Shown: positions 1-8,698, numbered from the stretch's first letter. The stretch: 41,522 nucleotides of DNA from Actinomycetota bacterium (GCA_018882725.1 VERK01000003.1:1-41522); one strand, 5' to 3'. The notes: generated by a model from the letters alone, not told the origin. A program made the numbers and translations.

Positions 1-306
1 GCGGCGGCCTTCGCCCTCGGCCTTACGTTCCGGATGCGCAACATGGGTGCGGCCACACTCACCCAATTCGCCGTCTTCTTCACGATCTTCTTGTCGACGT
101 CACAGGTTCCGCTGGCCGCGATGAGTGGCTGGCTGCACGCTGTCGCGCGTGTGAACCCGATGACCAACGTGTTGCGTCTCGCTCGTCAGGGGTTGCTCGG
201 CGACGTCACCTGGTCGGGCACATGGGGAGGGTTGGTCGCGTTGGGCGGGATGCTCGTCGCGTCGACCTGGTTCGCCCTGTCGGGCCTCAAGTCGCTCGAG
301 AAGTGA
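1..306 (+). CDS. ABC-2 type transporter permease, C-terminal part
   Basis: This is the last 101 codons of a gene that begins before the window. The visible part is very hydrophobic, with three likely membrane segments, and carries a VNPMTNVLRLARQ stretch followed by a final transmembrane helix and a short polar tail. That layout is typical of the C-terminal end of ABC-2 family permeases (DrrB/YadH-like) that export drugs or lipids with a separate ATPase, which would lie upstream outside the window. The ATG at 34 is probably internal, because the frame stays open to base 1 and is hydrophobic there too. The 3' end overlaps the convergent LarA-like gene by 20 bases. Family assignment is moderately sure; the substrate cannot be told. 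Confidence 0.7.
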   Translation, partial: AAAFALGLTFRMRNMGAATLTQFAVFFTIFLSTSQVPLAAMSGWLHAVARVNPMTNVLRLARQGLLGDVTWSGTWGGLVALGGMLVASTWFALSGLKSLEK

Positions 307-1567
307 CTGTCGCGCCGGGCGGTAGTTCGCTCAGCAACGCGTCGGATACCCAGCACTTCGTGAGATGCAGCGTCGACTTGATGCGCACCACGCGCTTGGG
401 TTCGGTGACCGCCCGTCCGCACATCGACAACGCGGCTTTGATGCACGCGTCGTCATCGGCGAGAACCATGGGCATGCGACTCCGACGTACACCCGACGGG
501 CCCGCCGTGAAGCAATTGACGTAGGTCTTCTGCCAGTCGATCTTCTCGGCCAAGCGCACCGGGATGAAGTCGGCCAGTCCGATACCGAGCAGGTTGCCGG
601 CCGACACATCGGTGATGTCGAGGAGAACGATCGTGGCGATTCGCGGCTTCTCCGGATCGGCCAGACCGTGCACCCAGAATCGTCCGGTCACGTTCGGGTC
701 CATCCCGGTTCCGGAGATGTCCTTGCCCGCGCGCTCGACGATGAGAACGTCGATCTCGTCGAACGGCAACGGTGGCACGAGTGTGCGAGCCAGTTCGGCC
801 AACTCGGTTTCGAGAGGGCCTCCCACATCGGTCGCCGTGAGGCCGGCGATGCGCACCACCTCACCCGAGGCCGACTCGACCGACGCCACTCCGCCCAACA
901 ACCGACCGGTGGCGCGCAACGCGGTGATTCCGGCATAGAGGCGCTCGCGCATCTCTTCGGGTCCACACGAGTGGATCTGCGCGGCTCCGGGTTGCTTGCC
1001 GAAACCCACCACCGCCATCTTCGTGCAGCCGCTCTCGATCGGGCCTTTGAAACAGGTGTGCGGCTTCATGCGGTTGACCGGGAGTATGCGATCGGCGGCG
1101 GCCGCGTTCTCGTCGAGATAGATCGGCATCCCACCAGCCGTGCGCGCAACTTCGACGGTCTTCATCGTCGCGCGAATCTCCGCTCCGAGACTTTCTTCGG
1201 TCATGCCGAGTGAGTGCAGCATCGCGATCTGACCGTCAGCGGTGGCACCTCCGTGGCTACCCATCGCGGGAACCACGAACGGCTCGGCGCCCAGAGCACG
1301 TAGGCCCGACACCGCACCACGCAACATCTCGACGCGTTGCGAGAGTCCTCGACTACCACCGCCGACCGCGACACTCATTCCCTTCGTCACGTCGGCAGCC
1401 AGTCGACTCAGAACTGCATCGTGCACGGCCTTCTCCACATCGGCGACGGGATCAGGACTCGGGACCGTGAGGCGCACCTCGTGCATGGTCGGCACCGAGA
1501 GCAGCGGATCGAAGGGAAGTTCGACGCCCGCGCTCAATTGCTGCCACGACGAGCTCGATCCGGCCAT
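287..1567 (-). CDS. LarA-like (DUF2088) lactate racemase-domain protein
   Basis: A 426-residue protein resembling nickel-dependent lactate racemase LarA and its DUF2088 relatives. Motifs in order are a glycine-rich SVAVGGGSRGL near the first quarter, PAMGSHGGATADGQ, NRMKPHTCFKG and KMAVVGFGKQPGA; the histidines in SHGG and KPHT lie where LarA holds its nickel-pincer cofactor. True LarA racemises lactate using a pyridinium-dithiocarboxylate nickel cofactor. Many DUF2088 homologues act on other 2-hydroxy acids or have no known reaction, and no larB/larC/larE genes are visible nearby, so lactate should not be assumed. The frame stays open far upstream, but ATG at 1567 gives the natural N-terminus and leaves 33 bases to the divergent start at 1601. 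The upstream extension is antisense to that neighbour. Confidence 0.75.
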   Translation of the reverse strand: MAGSSSSWQQLSAGVELPFDPLLSVPTMHEVRLTVPSPDPVADVEKAVHDAVLSRLAADVTKGMSVAVGGGSRGLSQRVEMLRGAVSGLRALGAEPFVVPAMGSHGGATADGQIAMLHSLGMTEESLGAEIRATMKTVEVARTAGGMPIYLDENAAAADRILPVNRMKPHTCFKGPIESGCTKMAVVGFGKQPGAAQIHSCGPEEMRERLYAGITALRATGRLLGGVASVESASGEVVRIAGLTATDVGGPLETELAELARTLVPPLPFDEIDVLIVERAGKDISGTGMDPNVTGRFWVHGLADPEKPRIATIVLLDITDVSAGNLLGIGLADFIPVRLAEKIDWQKTYVNCFTAGPSGVRRSRMPMVLADDDACIKAALSMCGRAVTEPKRVVRIKSTLHLTKCWVSDALLSELPPGATVTSRAT

Positions 1568-1588
1568 GCCACATCGTGCCAGATGGCC

Positions 1589-1594
1589 TACGCT
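1589..1594 (+). promoter_or_regulatory. -10 element (TACGCT) for the cobalamin-binding-type gene
   Basis: TACGCT lies 6 bases upstream of GTG 1601, placing the predicted transcription start on or next to the start codon. It favours GTG 1601 over the in-frame ATG at 1583, which lies upstream of this element. Confidence 0.55.
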
Positions 1595-1600
1595 CCGCGC

Positions 1601-2482
1601 GTGCGCATCGTGTCGTTGCTCCCGTCGACCACCGAGATCGTGTTCGAACTCGGACTGGCCGACGACCTTCTCGGCGTCACGTTCGAATGCAACTTTCCGC
1701 CCGAGGCCCGTGTTGGTCGAGAGATCGTGGTGGGTGGCATGGACACCAAGCACCTCACGCCTCTGCAGATCGACGACCTGGTTCGCGAGCGCCTCGCCCG
1801 TGGCGACGAGTTGTACCGCCTCGACGAAGACGCGCTGTCGCGTTGCGATCCCGATCTGATCTTGAGTCAAGACCTGTGCCGCGTGTGCGCGGTTCCGAGT
1901 GGTGACGTCGACGAAGCGGTCGCCCGTCTGAACTGCCGAGCGCAGGTTCTCCAGATCGATCCGCAGACCCTCGACGAGGTCATCGCATCGGTGCTCACCG
2001 TGGCCGAGGCGGCCGGAGTGCGCGACCGCGGCCACGATCTCGTGGCTGCCCTCCACCAACGGCTCACCCGCCTCGCGGCGCAGGTGGCCGGACAACGACG
2101 CCCGCGGGTGTTCGTCCTGGAATGGGTCGACCCGGCGTTCCTCGGTGGCCATTGGGTACCCGATGTGGTGGAGGCGGCCGGCGCCGAACCGGTTCTCACC
2201 CGACCCGGCCAGAAGTCGGTTCCGGTCTCGTGGGGCGACATCGCGGCGGCCGCACCAGAGCACGTGGTGGTCTCCCCCTGCGGGTACGACCTGGAGGGTG
2301 CCGCCGAGCAGGCCCGAACCGTGCTCGACCGCCTTGCCCCCGAGGTGGCCGTGTGGGCGATCGACGCCGATGCGGTCATGGTCCGGCCCGGACCCCGACT
2401 GGTCGAGGGGGCTGAGGCTCTGGCCGCGGCGTTCCACGGGATCGCGCCACTGCCCGAACGGATCATCCGCCGGATTCGCTGA
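1601..2482 (+). CDS. Cobalamin-binding-type (BtuF-like) solute-binding fold protein, no signal peptide
   Basis: A 293-residue protein of the periplasmic-binding family of BtuF and ferrichrome/cobalamin receptors (PF01497). The N-terminus reads RIVSLLPSTTEIVFELGL, followed by a conserved EC..PPEA segment and a SQDLCRVCAV motif with two close cysteines. These are features of the cobalamin-binding subgroup found in many actinobacteria. The mature fold begins at the first residue: there is no signal peptide or lipobox, so the protein should be cytosolic, unlike a classical ABC receptor. No btuC or btuD gene is adjacent. It could bind a corrinoid or another tetrapyrrole inside the cell; ligand and role are inferred from family only. 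The start is chosen from the -10 spacing and the homologue-like N-terminus. Confidence 0.75.
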   Translation: MRIVSLLPSTTEIVFELGLADDLLGVTFECNFPPEARVGREIVVGGMDTKHLTPLQIDDLVRERLARGDELYRLDEDALSRCDPDLILSQDLCRVCAVPSGDVDEAVARLNCRAQVLQIDPQTLDEVIASVLTVAEAAGVRDRGHDLVAALHQRLTRLAAQVAGQRRPRVFVLEWVDPAFLGGHWVPDVVEAAGAEPVLTRPGQKSVPVSWGDIAAAAPEHVVVSPCGYDLEGAAEQARTVLDRLAPEVAVWAIDADAVMVRPGPRLVEGAEALAAAFHGIAPLPERIIRRIR

Positions 2483-2575
2483 GCGGCTCGTCCGTTGTGC
2501 CGCACCCCAGGCCATAGGGCAGACTGGGGGTCCGCCCGCCGCGGACATCGCGATGGGCTGCCAAAGGGGGTAACC

Positions 2576-3034
2576 GTGCAAATCCGTGTCACCGTGAATG
2601 GCGTCGAGCACGTATCAGACGTCGAGCCCAGAACTCTTCTCGTGCAGTACGTGCGCGAGGCTCTCGGCCTCACCGGAACCAACATCGGTTGCGACACGTC
2701 GTCGTGCGGAGCATGCAGCCTGCACGTCGATGGTGAAGCGGTGAAGAGTTGCACCCTTCTCGCCGTTCAGGCCGATGGTGCGAACGTCACCACCATCGAG
2801 GGTCTCGCCGGCAAGGACGGCTCACTGCACCCGATGCAGAAGGCGTTCATGGAGAACCACGGCTTGCAGTGCGGTTACTGCACACCCGGCATGGTCATGG
2901 CGGCCACGTCGCTCCTCAAGGAAATCCCCAACCCCACCGAAGAAGACGTGCGCATCGGCCTCGAGGGCAACCTCTGCCGCTGCACCGGCTACCACAACAT
3001 CGTGAAGGCCGTGATGGCCTGCGCAGGGAAGTGA
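2576..3034 (+). CDS. coxS: Molybdenum hydroxylase small [2Fe-2S] subunit (CoxS-like)
   Basis: A 152-residue iron-sulfur subunit of the xanthine dehydrogenase / aerobic CO dehydrogenase family, which passes electrons from the molybdenum site to FAD. The plant-ferredoxin-type cluster ligands are C39, C44, C47 and C59. The second, helical cluster uses C99, C102, C134 and C136 (CGYCTPG and CRCTGY). Its length is normal for a stand-alone small subunit. GTG 2576 is chosen because an AAAGGGGG Shine-Dalgarno sequence lies just upstream and the protein then begins at the usual place. The medium subunit follows after 7 bases. No large, molybdenum-binding subunit gene lies next to the pair, so the substrate (CO, a purine, an aldehyde or other) cannot be called. 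Confidence 0.9.
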   Translation: MQIRVTVNGVEHVSDVEPRTLLVQYVREALGLTGTNIGCDTSSCGACSLHVDGEAVKSCTLLAVQADGANVTTIEGLAGKDGSLHPMQKAFMENHGLQCGYCTPGMVMAATSLLKEIPNPTEEDVRIGLEGNLCRCTGYHNIVKAVMACAGK

Positions 3035-3041
3035 GTCGACC

Positions 3042-3866
3042 ATGATTCCCGCAGCTTTCGATTACGTCCGCGCCGGATCGGCCGCCGAGGCGATCTCGCT
3101 CATCGGTCAGCACGGCTCCGATGCCAAGTTCCTCGCGGGCGGCCACAGCCTCCTGCCGCTCATGAAGTTGCGCCTCGCGCAGCCGTCGGTTCTCGTCGAC
3201 ATCGGTCGCGTGAAGGACCTGTCGTACATCAAGGACGCTGGCGACCACATCGCGATCGGTGCGCTCACGCGCCACATGGATGTCGAGAAGTCGTCGGTGC
3301 TCGCTCAGCATGCTCCGCTGTTGGCCCATGCGGCCGGACACGTCGGTGATCCGCAGGTTCGCCACCGCGGCACCATCGGTGGTTCGATCGCCCACGCCGA
3401 TCCGGCATCCGATCTCCCCGCCACGACCTTGGCCCTCGGCGCGACGTACGTCGTGCAGGGCCCCAAGGGCACCCGTGAAATCAAGGCCAGCGACTTCTAC
3501 CTCGGCTTCCTCGAGTCGGCTCTCGCCGCTGACGAGATGCTCACGGAGATCCGCGTGCCGAAGATGAACGGTGCCGGCTGGAGTTTCCAGAAGTTCAATC
3601 GTCGCGCTCAGGACTGGGCCATCGTCGGTGTCGCCGCCTGGCGTCGCAACGGAGACTCGGGAGTCGCTCTCGTGAACATGGGCCAGACACCCGTGCTGGC
3701 GTCGAGTGTGAGCGGTGCGCTCAAGGGCGGAGCATCGATCGCCGATGCCGCCGAACTCGCCGTGGCCGAAGCGTCACCGAGCGCCGACAACAACGCGAGT
3801 GTCGAGTACCGCACACACCTGGCCAAGGTGCTCGTGCGGCGCGCACTCGAACAAGCCAGCGCCTGA
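3042..3866 (+). CDS. coxM: Molybdenum hydroxylase medium FAD-binding subunit (CoxM-like)
   Basis: A 274-residue FAD-binding subunit of the xanthine dehydrogenase / CO dehydrogenase family. The two FAD-contact motifs are present, AGGHSLLPLMKLRLA near residues 32-46 and GTIGGSIAHADPASDLP near residues 110-126, followed by the usual C-terminal CO_deh_flav_C region. It oxidises the small subunit and hands electrons to quinone or another acceptor. It is co-transcribed with coxS (7-base gap). The next gene downstream is an unrelated PAP2-type membrane enzyme with its own likely promoter, so the usual large subunit must be encoded elsewhere or be absent. The gene has a normal length and no visible damage. 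Confidence 0.9.
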   Translation: MIPAAFDYVRAGSAAEAISLIGQHGSDAKFLAGGHSLLPLMKLRLAQPSVLVDIGRVKDLSYIKDAGDHIAIGALTRHMDVEKSSVLAQHAPLLAHAAGHVGDPQVRHRGTIGGSIAHADPASDLPATTLALGATYVVQGPKGTREIKASDFYLGFLESALAADEMLTEIRVPKMNGAGWSFQKFNRRAQDWAIVGVAAWRRNGDSGVALVNMGQTPVLASSVSGALKGGASIADAAELAVAEASPSADNNASVEYRTHLAKVLVRRALEQASA

Positions 3867-3889
3867 CCCGGCGTCACGCTTCTCACCGT

Positions 3890-3895
3890 TAGTCT
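3890..3895 (+). promoter_or_regulatory. -10 element (TAGTCT) for PAP2-family gene
   Basis: TAGTCT lies 8 bases upstream of GTG 3904, in the 37-base gap after coxM. The spacing is slightly longer than the 6-7 bases seen for most genes here. Confidence 0.4.
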
Positions 3896-3903
3896 CGCCA
3901 CTC

Positions 3904-4827
3904 GTGCGAGGTTGGCCCCTGCTCCGCAACGTCCTCTTGGTGGCGTACGTCGGCGCGTTCATCTGGTCGTTCAATCACAACGGTCTACCCATCGCGCGCA
4001 TGGCCGTACTGGGTTGGGTCGCGGTGGCCTTCGTGATCGGCAACATGGGCAAGTCGTGGGGTTCGCAGACGCGCATGGTTCGCGACCTGGCGCTGTACGG
4101 CGCGATGTGGATCTCGTACGACTACAGCCGCGGCATCGCCGACACCCTCGGCTTTCCGCTCCAGGTTCAGACCCCGTACAACCTCGACCGCGTCCTGTTC
4201 TTCGGTAACGATCCGATTCGCTGGATGCAGGATCAGTTCCTGCGCTCGGACGTGCGCTGGTACGACGTGCTGTTCTCCATCGTGTACTTCACGCATTTCT
4301 TCCTGCCGGTCGCCGCCTCGGTGTACCTCTGGATCCGTTGGCGCGACGAATGGCTCCGATTCATCCGGCGTTTCGCCACGGTGCTGTTCGTGGGCGTCGC
4401 CACGTTCGTGATTCTTCCCACCGCTCCCCCGTGGATGGCCGCGAGCGAGAAGTACCCGTACCAGATCACCGAGCCGTACTCACGCACGACCGGACGTGGC
4501 TGGACCGAACTCGGACTCGAAACGGTGACGAACGTCCTCATTCGCGGCCGGCAATGGGCCAACCCCACCGCCGCCTTTCCGTCGCTGCACGCGGCGTTCG
4601 CGTTGTTCGTGGTGATGTTCTTCTGGAATCGCATGCCACGACTGTGGATGCGCTACGCGGCCGCGACGTTCCCGGTTCTGATGGCGTTGAGCCTCGTCTA
4701 CTTCGCCGAGCACTACGTGGTCGATGTGCTGGCCGGCTGGCTCCTCGTGGTCGGATCGTTCTGGTTCTGGGGACGCTGGGAGCGCCGTCGAATGCCCGCA
4801 GTCGAACAGGAGCCCGTACTAACCTGA
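3904..4827 (+). CDS. PAP2 / Aur1-like membrane phosphatase or phosphotransferase
   Basis: A 307-residue membrane protein with about six transmembrane segments and the inositol-phosphotransferase/PAP2 signature: YSRGIADTLG, NLDRVLFFG, a PTAPPWMA loop, FPSLHAAFA (catalytic His region) and H(Y)VVDVLAGW (second catalytic His and Asp). This pattern matches the PAP2_3 / Aur1-like group rather than simple phosphatidic acid phosphatases. The likely reaction is phosphotransfer or dephosphorylation on a lipid head group at the membrane, for example in phosphoinositide-type lipid synthesis, but the substrate is not determined. GTG 3904 is chosen because it sits right before the first hydrophobic helix; the longer frame upstream is antisense-like overlap with coxM. 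A DAO-type oxidase follows after 18 bases. Confidence 0.8.
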   Translation: MRGWPLLRNVLLVAYVGAFIWSFNHNGLPIARMAVLGWVAVAFVIGNMGKSWGSQTRMVRDLALYGAMWISYDYSRGIADTLGFPLQVQTPYNLDRVLFFGNDPIRWMQDQFLRSDVRWYDVLFSIVYFTHFFLPVAASVYLWIRWRDEWLRFIRRFATVLFVGVATFVILPTAPPWMAASEKYPYQITEPYSRTTGRGWTELGLETVTNVLIRGRQWANPTAAFPSLHAAFALFVVMFFWNRMPRLWMRYAAATFPVLMALSLVYFAEHYVVDVLAGWLLVVGSFWFWGRWERRRMPAVEQEPVLT

Positions 4828-4845
4828 CCAACGAGAGGTGACCCT

Positions 4846-6279
4846 GTGAGCAGCGTGGGCGACGAAGGCGAATTCGACCCACGACACCTCGATGCGATCG
4901 CCGACGCCGATCCCTACCCGTACTGGTACGAGGACGCCGACGAACCCGAAACCAATCCCATGCTCGTGCGTACCGAGACGTGCGATTTGTGCATCGTGGG
5001 TGGCGGATACACCGGACTCTGGACGGCGATCATCGCCAAGGAACGCGACCCGTCTCGTGACGTGGTCCTGATCGAAGGCCACGAGATCGGTTCGGCGGCC
5101 AGTGGGCGCAACGGCGGTTTCATGGACGCATCGCTGACCCACGGTGTCGCCAACGGCCAGGAACGCTTCCCTGACGAACTGCCACTCCTCGAGGAACTCG
5201 GCCTGAACAACCTCAATCAGATCGAAGCCGCCATCAAGCGCTACGGCATCGACTGCGACTACGAGCGCACCGGCGTGATCGACGTGGCCTACGACTCGCA
5301 CGCACCGAGTTATCTCGACGAACTGCGCGACGACTTCCAGCAACTCCGATCGTTGGGCCAGAAGGTGTCGTGGCTCGATCGCGATCAGATGCGCGCTCAA
5401 GTCGACTCACCCACTTACACCGGCGGGCTGTGGCACCACGACCGCGCCGCCATCGTCGATCCGGCTCGACTCGCTTGGGGACTGAAAGCGGCTGCCGAAT
5501 CACTCGGCGTACGGATCTACGAGGACACCAAGGCCACCAGTATCGAGCGCGACGGGGTGGGCATCTTGGTGCAAACACCTCTCGGTCGCGTTCGCGCCGG
5601 CAAGGTCGCTCTGGCCACCAACGCGTTCAAGCCGTTGCTACGCCGACTCCGTCACTACATCGTGCCCGTGTACGACTACTGCATGGTGACCGAGCCACTC
5701 ACCGACGAGCAATTGAGCCGCATCGGTTGGAAGAACCGCCAGGGACTCTCCGACATACCGAATCAGTTCCACTACTACCGGCTCACCCAGGACAACCGCA
5801 TCCTGTGGGGTGGATACGACGCGGTGTACTTCTTCCGCGGCAAGGTGAGCGTCGAACAAGAAAGTCGGCCCGAGTCGTGGGCGCGACTCAGCACTCACTT
5901 CTTCCGAACGTTCCCGCAACTCGACGACGTTCGCTTCTCACACGCGTGGGGAGGCGCGATCGACACCTGCTCCCGGTTCTGCGTCTTCTGGGGCCGCGCT
6001 CTCGGCGGTCGCGCCGCGTACGCGCTCGGCTACACCGGCCTCGGTACCGCATCGTCACGATTCGGCGGTGAAGTGATGCTCGATCTCCTCGACGGCAAAC
6101 GTTCGGTGGCCACGCAAACCGACTTCGTGAAGGAGAAGCCCGTCCCGTTCCCACCCGAGCCGTTCAAGTTCCTCGGCATCCAAGCCACCCGCTGGAGCCT
6201 CGATCACGAAGACAAGACCGGCAAGCGCAACATGTGGTTGCGCACTCTCGATCGCCTCGGACTCGGCTTCGACACCTGA
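4846..6279 (+). CDS. FAD-dependent amino acid/amine oxidase (DAO family, PuuB-like)
   Basis: A 477-residue flavoenzyme of the D-amino-acid oxidase superfamily. The dinucleotide-binding GGGYTG lies at residues 52-57, followed by the ASGRNGGF motif around residues 85-92 that is typical of gamma-glutamylputrescine oxidase-like enzymes, and a C-terminal ALGYTGLGTASSRFGG segment that closes over FAD. Such enzymes oxidise the C-N bond of a secondary or primary amine, often in polyamine or amino acid breakdown. No companion Puu pathway gene is present, so the substrate is open. The start GTG 4846 has a good AGAGGTGA ribosome-binding site, and the gene probably also reads from the PAP2 promoter. The stop codon is the first TGA of the three-copy TGACGTC repeat. 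Confidence 0.8.
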   Translation: MSSVGDEGEFDPRHLDAIADADPYPYWYEDADEPETNPMLVRTETCDLCIVGGGYTGLWTAIIAKERDPSRDVVLIEGHEIGSAASGRNGGFMDASLTHGVANGQERFPDELPLLEELGLNNLNQIEAAIKRYGIDCDYERTGVIDVAYDSHAPSYLDELRDDFQQLRSLGQKVSWLDRDQMRAQVDSPTYTGGLWHHDRAAIVDPARLAWGLKAAAESLGVRIYEDTKATSIERDGVGILVQTPLGRVRAGKVALATNAFKPLLRRLRHYIVPVYDYCMVTEPLTDEQLSRIGWKNRQGLSDIPNQFHYYRLTQDNRILWGGYDAVYFFRGKVSVEQESRPESWARLSTHFFRTFPQLDDVRFSHAWGGAIDTCSRFCVFWGRALGGRAAYALGYTGLGTASSRFGGEVMLDLLDGKRSVATQTDFVKEKPVPFPPEPFKFLGIQATRWSLDHEDKTGKRNMWLRTLDRLGLGFDT

Positions 6280-6310
6280 CGTCAGCATCTGACGTCGAAA
6301 TGTGACGTCA
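6277..6310. repeat. Three TGACGTC copies at 13-base spacing between convergent genes
   Basis: Copies begin at 6277, 6290 and 6303. The first and third are the full palindrome TGACGTCA; the middle copy ends in CG. The first TGA is the stop of the DAO gene, and the last TCA is the stop (TGA on the minus strand) of the acyltransferase. Because the unit is self-complementary, any two neighbours can pair as a 7-8 base stem with a 5-base loop, so a two-way terminator is possible. There is no T tract. Confidence 0.7.
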
Positions 6311-8698
6311 ACGCGCCGGGAGCAATGCCCGCAGCGCCGGCAAGACTTTCGCACTCACGATCGCCTCGAGATCGGCGGCCGTCATATGAACACCGTCGCC
6401 ACGGAGACTTCCGGGTTCGTCACCTTCGGCCTCCAGAACGAACGACGCCCAATCGACGAGTGAGATCTCGGGCCACGTTTCGGTGTACGACACCATGGCG
6501 GCGTTCCACGCATCCACTCGATCGTCGGCCGAGAACGGTGCACCGCCCAACGCCCCGCCGAACACTCGTGGGCTCGTCAAGAACGCGAACCTGGAACCAC
6601 TCTCACGGCCCGACTCGAGCAGACGGCTCAGGGCTTCGCGTTGACGTAGGTCGTATTCGGGATCACCCAGCGCGAACCACTCGCCGTTCTTGTCGTACTG
6701 CTGCTCGGCTTGCTGGGGAACCGAATAGACCATCAGCACGAGTGCCGGCGCGAAGTCGGGAATGATCGTCGCCCATTCGCGGTCGGCGCGTGGACACGCG
6801 CTCAGGTCGAACGTGACATCGCCCCACCAGCGCACGCGTTCGACGGCGGCAAGCGGACAATTCCGCCCACCTGCCCACAACACGTTCAGTTCGTCTCCGG
6901 CCACGGTGTCGAGCGCTGCGGCCAGACCGAACGACGTGCTGTCGCCGATCACCAGCACCCGGCTGCGGTCGTCGGGCGCATCACTGATCACGCCGACCAG
7001 AGTCGCCTCGAGTGTTGCCGCCACGGTGTCAACGGAATCGACCGGTAGAACCGTGACGTTCTCCGAGCGTGCTCCCCACTCGGCGAGTTCTCCCCCGAGC
7101 GCATCGGCCGGGCCGAGATCGATGACGATCACCGGTCGTTGACCCACGGCGGTGGCGACGGTCGCCACGTAGTCAGCGGCCACGGTGAACTGTCGATCGC
7201 GCCACCACGGCCGCTCGAGCAGATCGTGCGCACTCGGATCACCCACCAACCGTGCGAGCAGCGCCCGCTCGGTTCGACCAAAAGTCACCACCGTGGCGGC
7301 CACTGGTGCGTCAGTCGAGGCGTCGACGAGTGCCTCGGCGACGGATCCACATCCGTTCGCGCGCTCGAGACCGGCCCGGAGCGGACAACCAATTGAATCG
7401 GGCCGAACGAAATCCAGACGCCTTCCGTCCGGTAGCGACTCGGGCAGTACGACGTCGTCTCCACCCACGAGCGCCACGCGAACCGTCGGAACCGTTGCGA
7501 CGACTTCGGTTGTACCGAACGACACGACCTCATCGGGTGCATCGAGACCGGCCAGTACGGGCACGGTGAACTGCGGAATGACCAGGATCGTGACGACCAC
7601 TGCGACCACCGCGCCGCCCGCGGCTGTCGCGGCCCGACGGAATCCGACCAGAACGCGCCGACGGCGCACTGGATTCTCGATCAGGAAATACGACACAAGC
7701 GTGATCGACACCGTGACCACCACGCGAACGAGCACGAGTCCGAATCCGTCGAGACCGACTCGTTGCTCGTCGAGGACGACGATCACTGGCCAGTGAAAGA
7801 CGTACAACCCGTAGCTCACTCGGCCGATGGACACGAGCGGCCGACGGCTCATCAGCCAATTGACCGGACCCGGAACCAGCGAACCGAGGATGACCGCGAC
7901 CGATACGAGCGAGAACGCCGCCAGCCCACCCGAGTACACGATGCCGTCGTCGATCGACACCGTGGCCACGGCGACACCGAGCACGAGTACACCAGCGGCG
8001 GCAATGACGGCGAAGGCTCTCGCCACGCGCGCACTGATCGCACGACCGATCGGCAGAAGGGTCGCGAGCACGGCTCCGGCCAGTAGTTCGGCGGCTCGAA
8101 CGTGGGTTCCGTAGTAGATGAGATTTCGCGAGTCGGCGAGCAGACCGGCCACGACGCTCACCGCCATGAGTCCGGCGAGAACGAGGCCGACCGAGCGCCG
8201 CGCTCGAATCAGCAGAGCGGCCATCAGCAAGGGGAAGACGACGTAGAACTGTTCCTCGATCGCCAGCGACCAGAAGTGCTGCACGGGTGAAGCACCGTTG
8301 CTGAAGAGATCGGCGTACGTCTGCGAACTGGAGGCGAATCTCCAGTTCGCCACATATCCGAGGGCCGCTCCGAGGTCACCGCGCAACCGAGGTGACCGAA
8401 GGGACTCGATGGCCAGGGCTGTGCCAGCGACGATCGCGATACCGAGCAGCGCGGCTGGCATGAGGCGCCGGAATCGGCGCGACCAGAAGTCGAGCAACGA
8501 GAACCGCCCGGTCGAGTCGAACTCGTCGAGGATCAACTGAGTGATGAGATAACCCGACAACGTGAAGAACAGCGAGACCGGCAAGAAACCGCCGGCGAAG
8601 CCCGCGACTTCCAAGTGGAAGGCCATGACCAACAGCACCGACAGCGCTCGGATGCCGTCGAGGGCGGGAACGTACGCCAAACCTCGAGATTCCCCCAC
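6308..8698 (-). CDS. OafA-type membrane acyltransferase with C-terminal SGNH domain
   Basis: A 796-residue protein of the acyltransferase-3 family fused to an SGNH hydrolase-like domain. It acetylates or acylates surface polysaccharide: the membrane half carries the acyl group across and the SGNH half transfers it. The N-terminal part has YVPALDGIRALSVLLVMAFH and SLFFTLSGYLITQ, the family hallmark, within about ten membrane segments. The C-terminal third has the GDST nucleophile block and a DGVH block with the catalytic Asp-x-x-His. The frame stays open to a GTG at 8731, but a TAATCT element 7 bases upstream of GTG 8698 favours the shorter form, which begins VGESRGLAYVPALDG. The substrate is unknown. 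It is convergent with the DAO gene and shares the repeat at its stop. Confidence 0.85.
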   Translation of the reverse strand: MGESRGLAYVPALDGIRALSVLLVMAFHLEVAGFAGGFLPVSLFFTLSGYLITQLILDEFDSTGRFSLLDFWSRRFRRLMPAALLGIAIVAGTALAIESLRSPRLRGDLGAALGYVANWRFASSSQTYADLFSNGASPVQHFWSLAIEEQFYVVFPLLMAALLIRARRSVGLVLAGLMAVSVVAGLLADSRNLIYYGTHVRAAELLAGAVLATLLPIGRAISARVARAFAVIAAAGVLVLGVAVATVSIDDGIVYSGGLAAFSLVSVAVILGSLVPGPVNWLMSRRPLVSIGRVSYGLYVFHWPVIVVLDEQRVGLDGFGLVLVRVVVTVSITLVSYFLIENPVRRRRVLVGFRRAATAAGGAVVAVVVTILVIPQFTVPVLAGLDAPDEVVSFGTTEVVATVPTVRVALVGGDDVVLPESLPDGRRLDFVRPDSIGCPLRAGLERANGCGSVAEALVDASTDAPVAATVVTFGRTERALLARLVGDPSAHDLLERPWWRDRQFTVAADYVATVATAVGQRPVIVIDLGPADALGGELAEWGARSENVTVLPVDSVDTVAATLEATLVGVISDAPDDRSRVLVIGDSTSFGLAAALDTVAGDELNVLWAGGRNCPLAAVERVRWWGDVTFDLSACPRADREWATIIPDFAPALVLMVYSVPQQAEQQYDKNGEWFALGDPEYDLRQREALSRLLESGRESGSRFAFLTSPRVFGGALGGAPFSADDRVDAWNAAMVSYTETWPEISLVDWASFVLEAEGDEPGSLRGDGVHMTAADLEAIVSAKVLPALRALLPAR

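Noticed and set aside
1568..2611. Extended N-terminus of the LarA-like protein
   Set aside because: The extra 348 codons are antisense to the cobalamin-binding-type gene and lack DUF2088 character.
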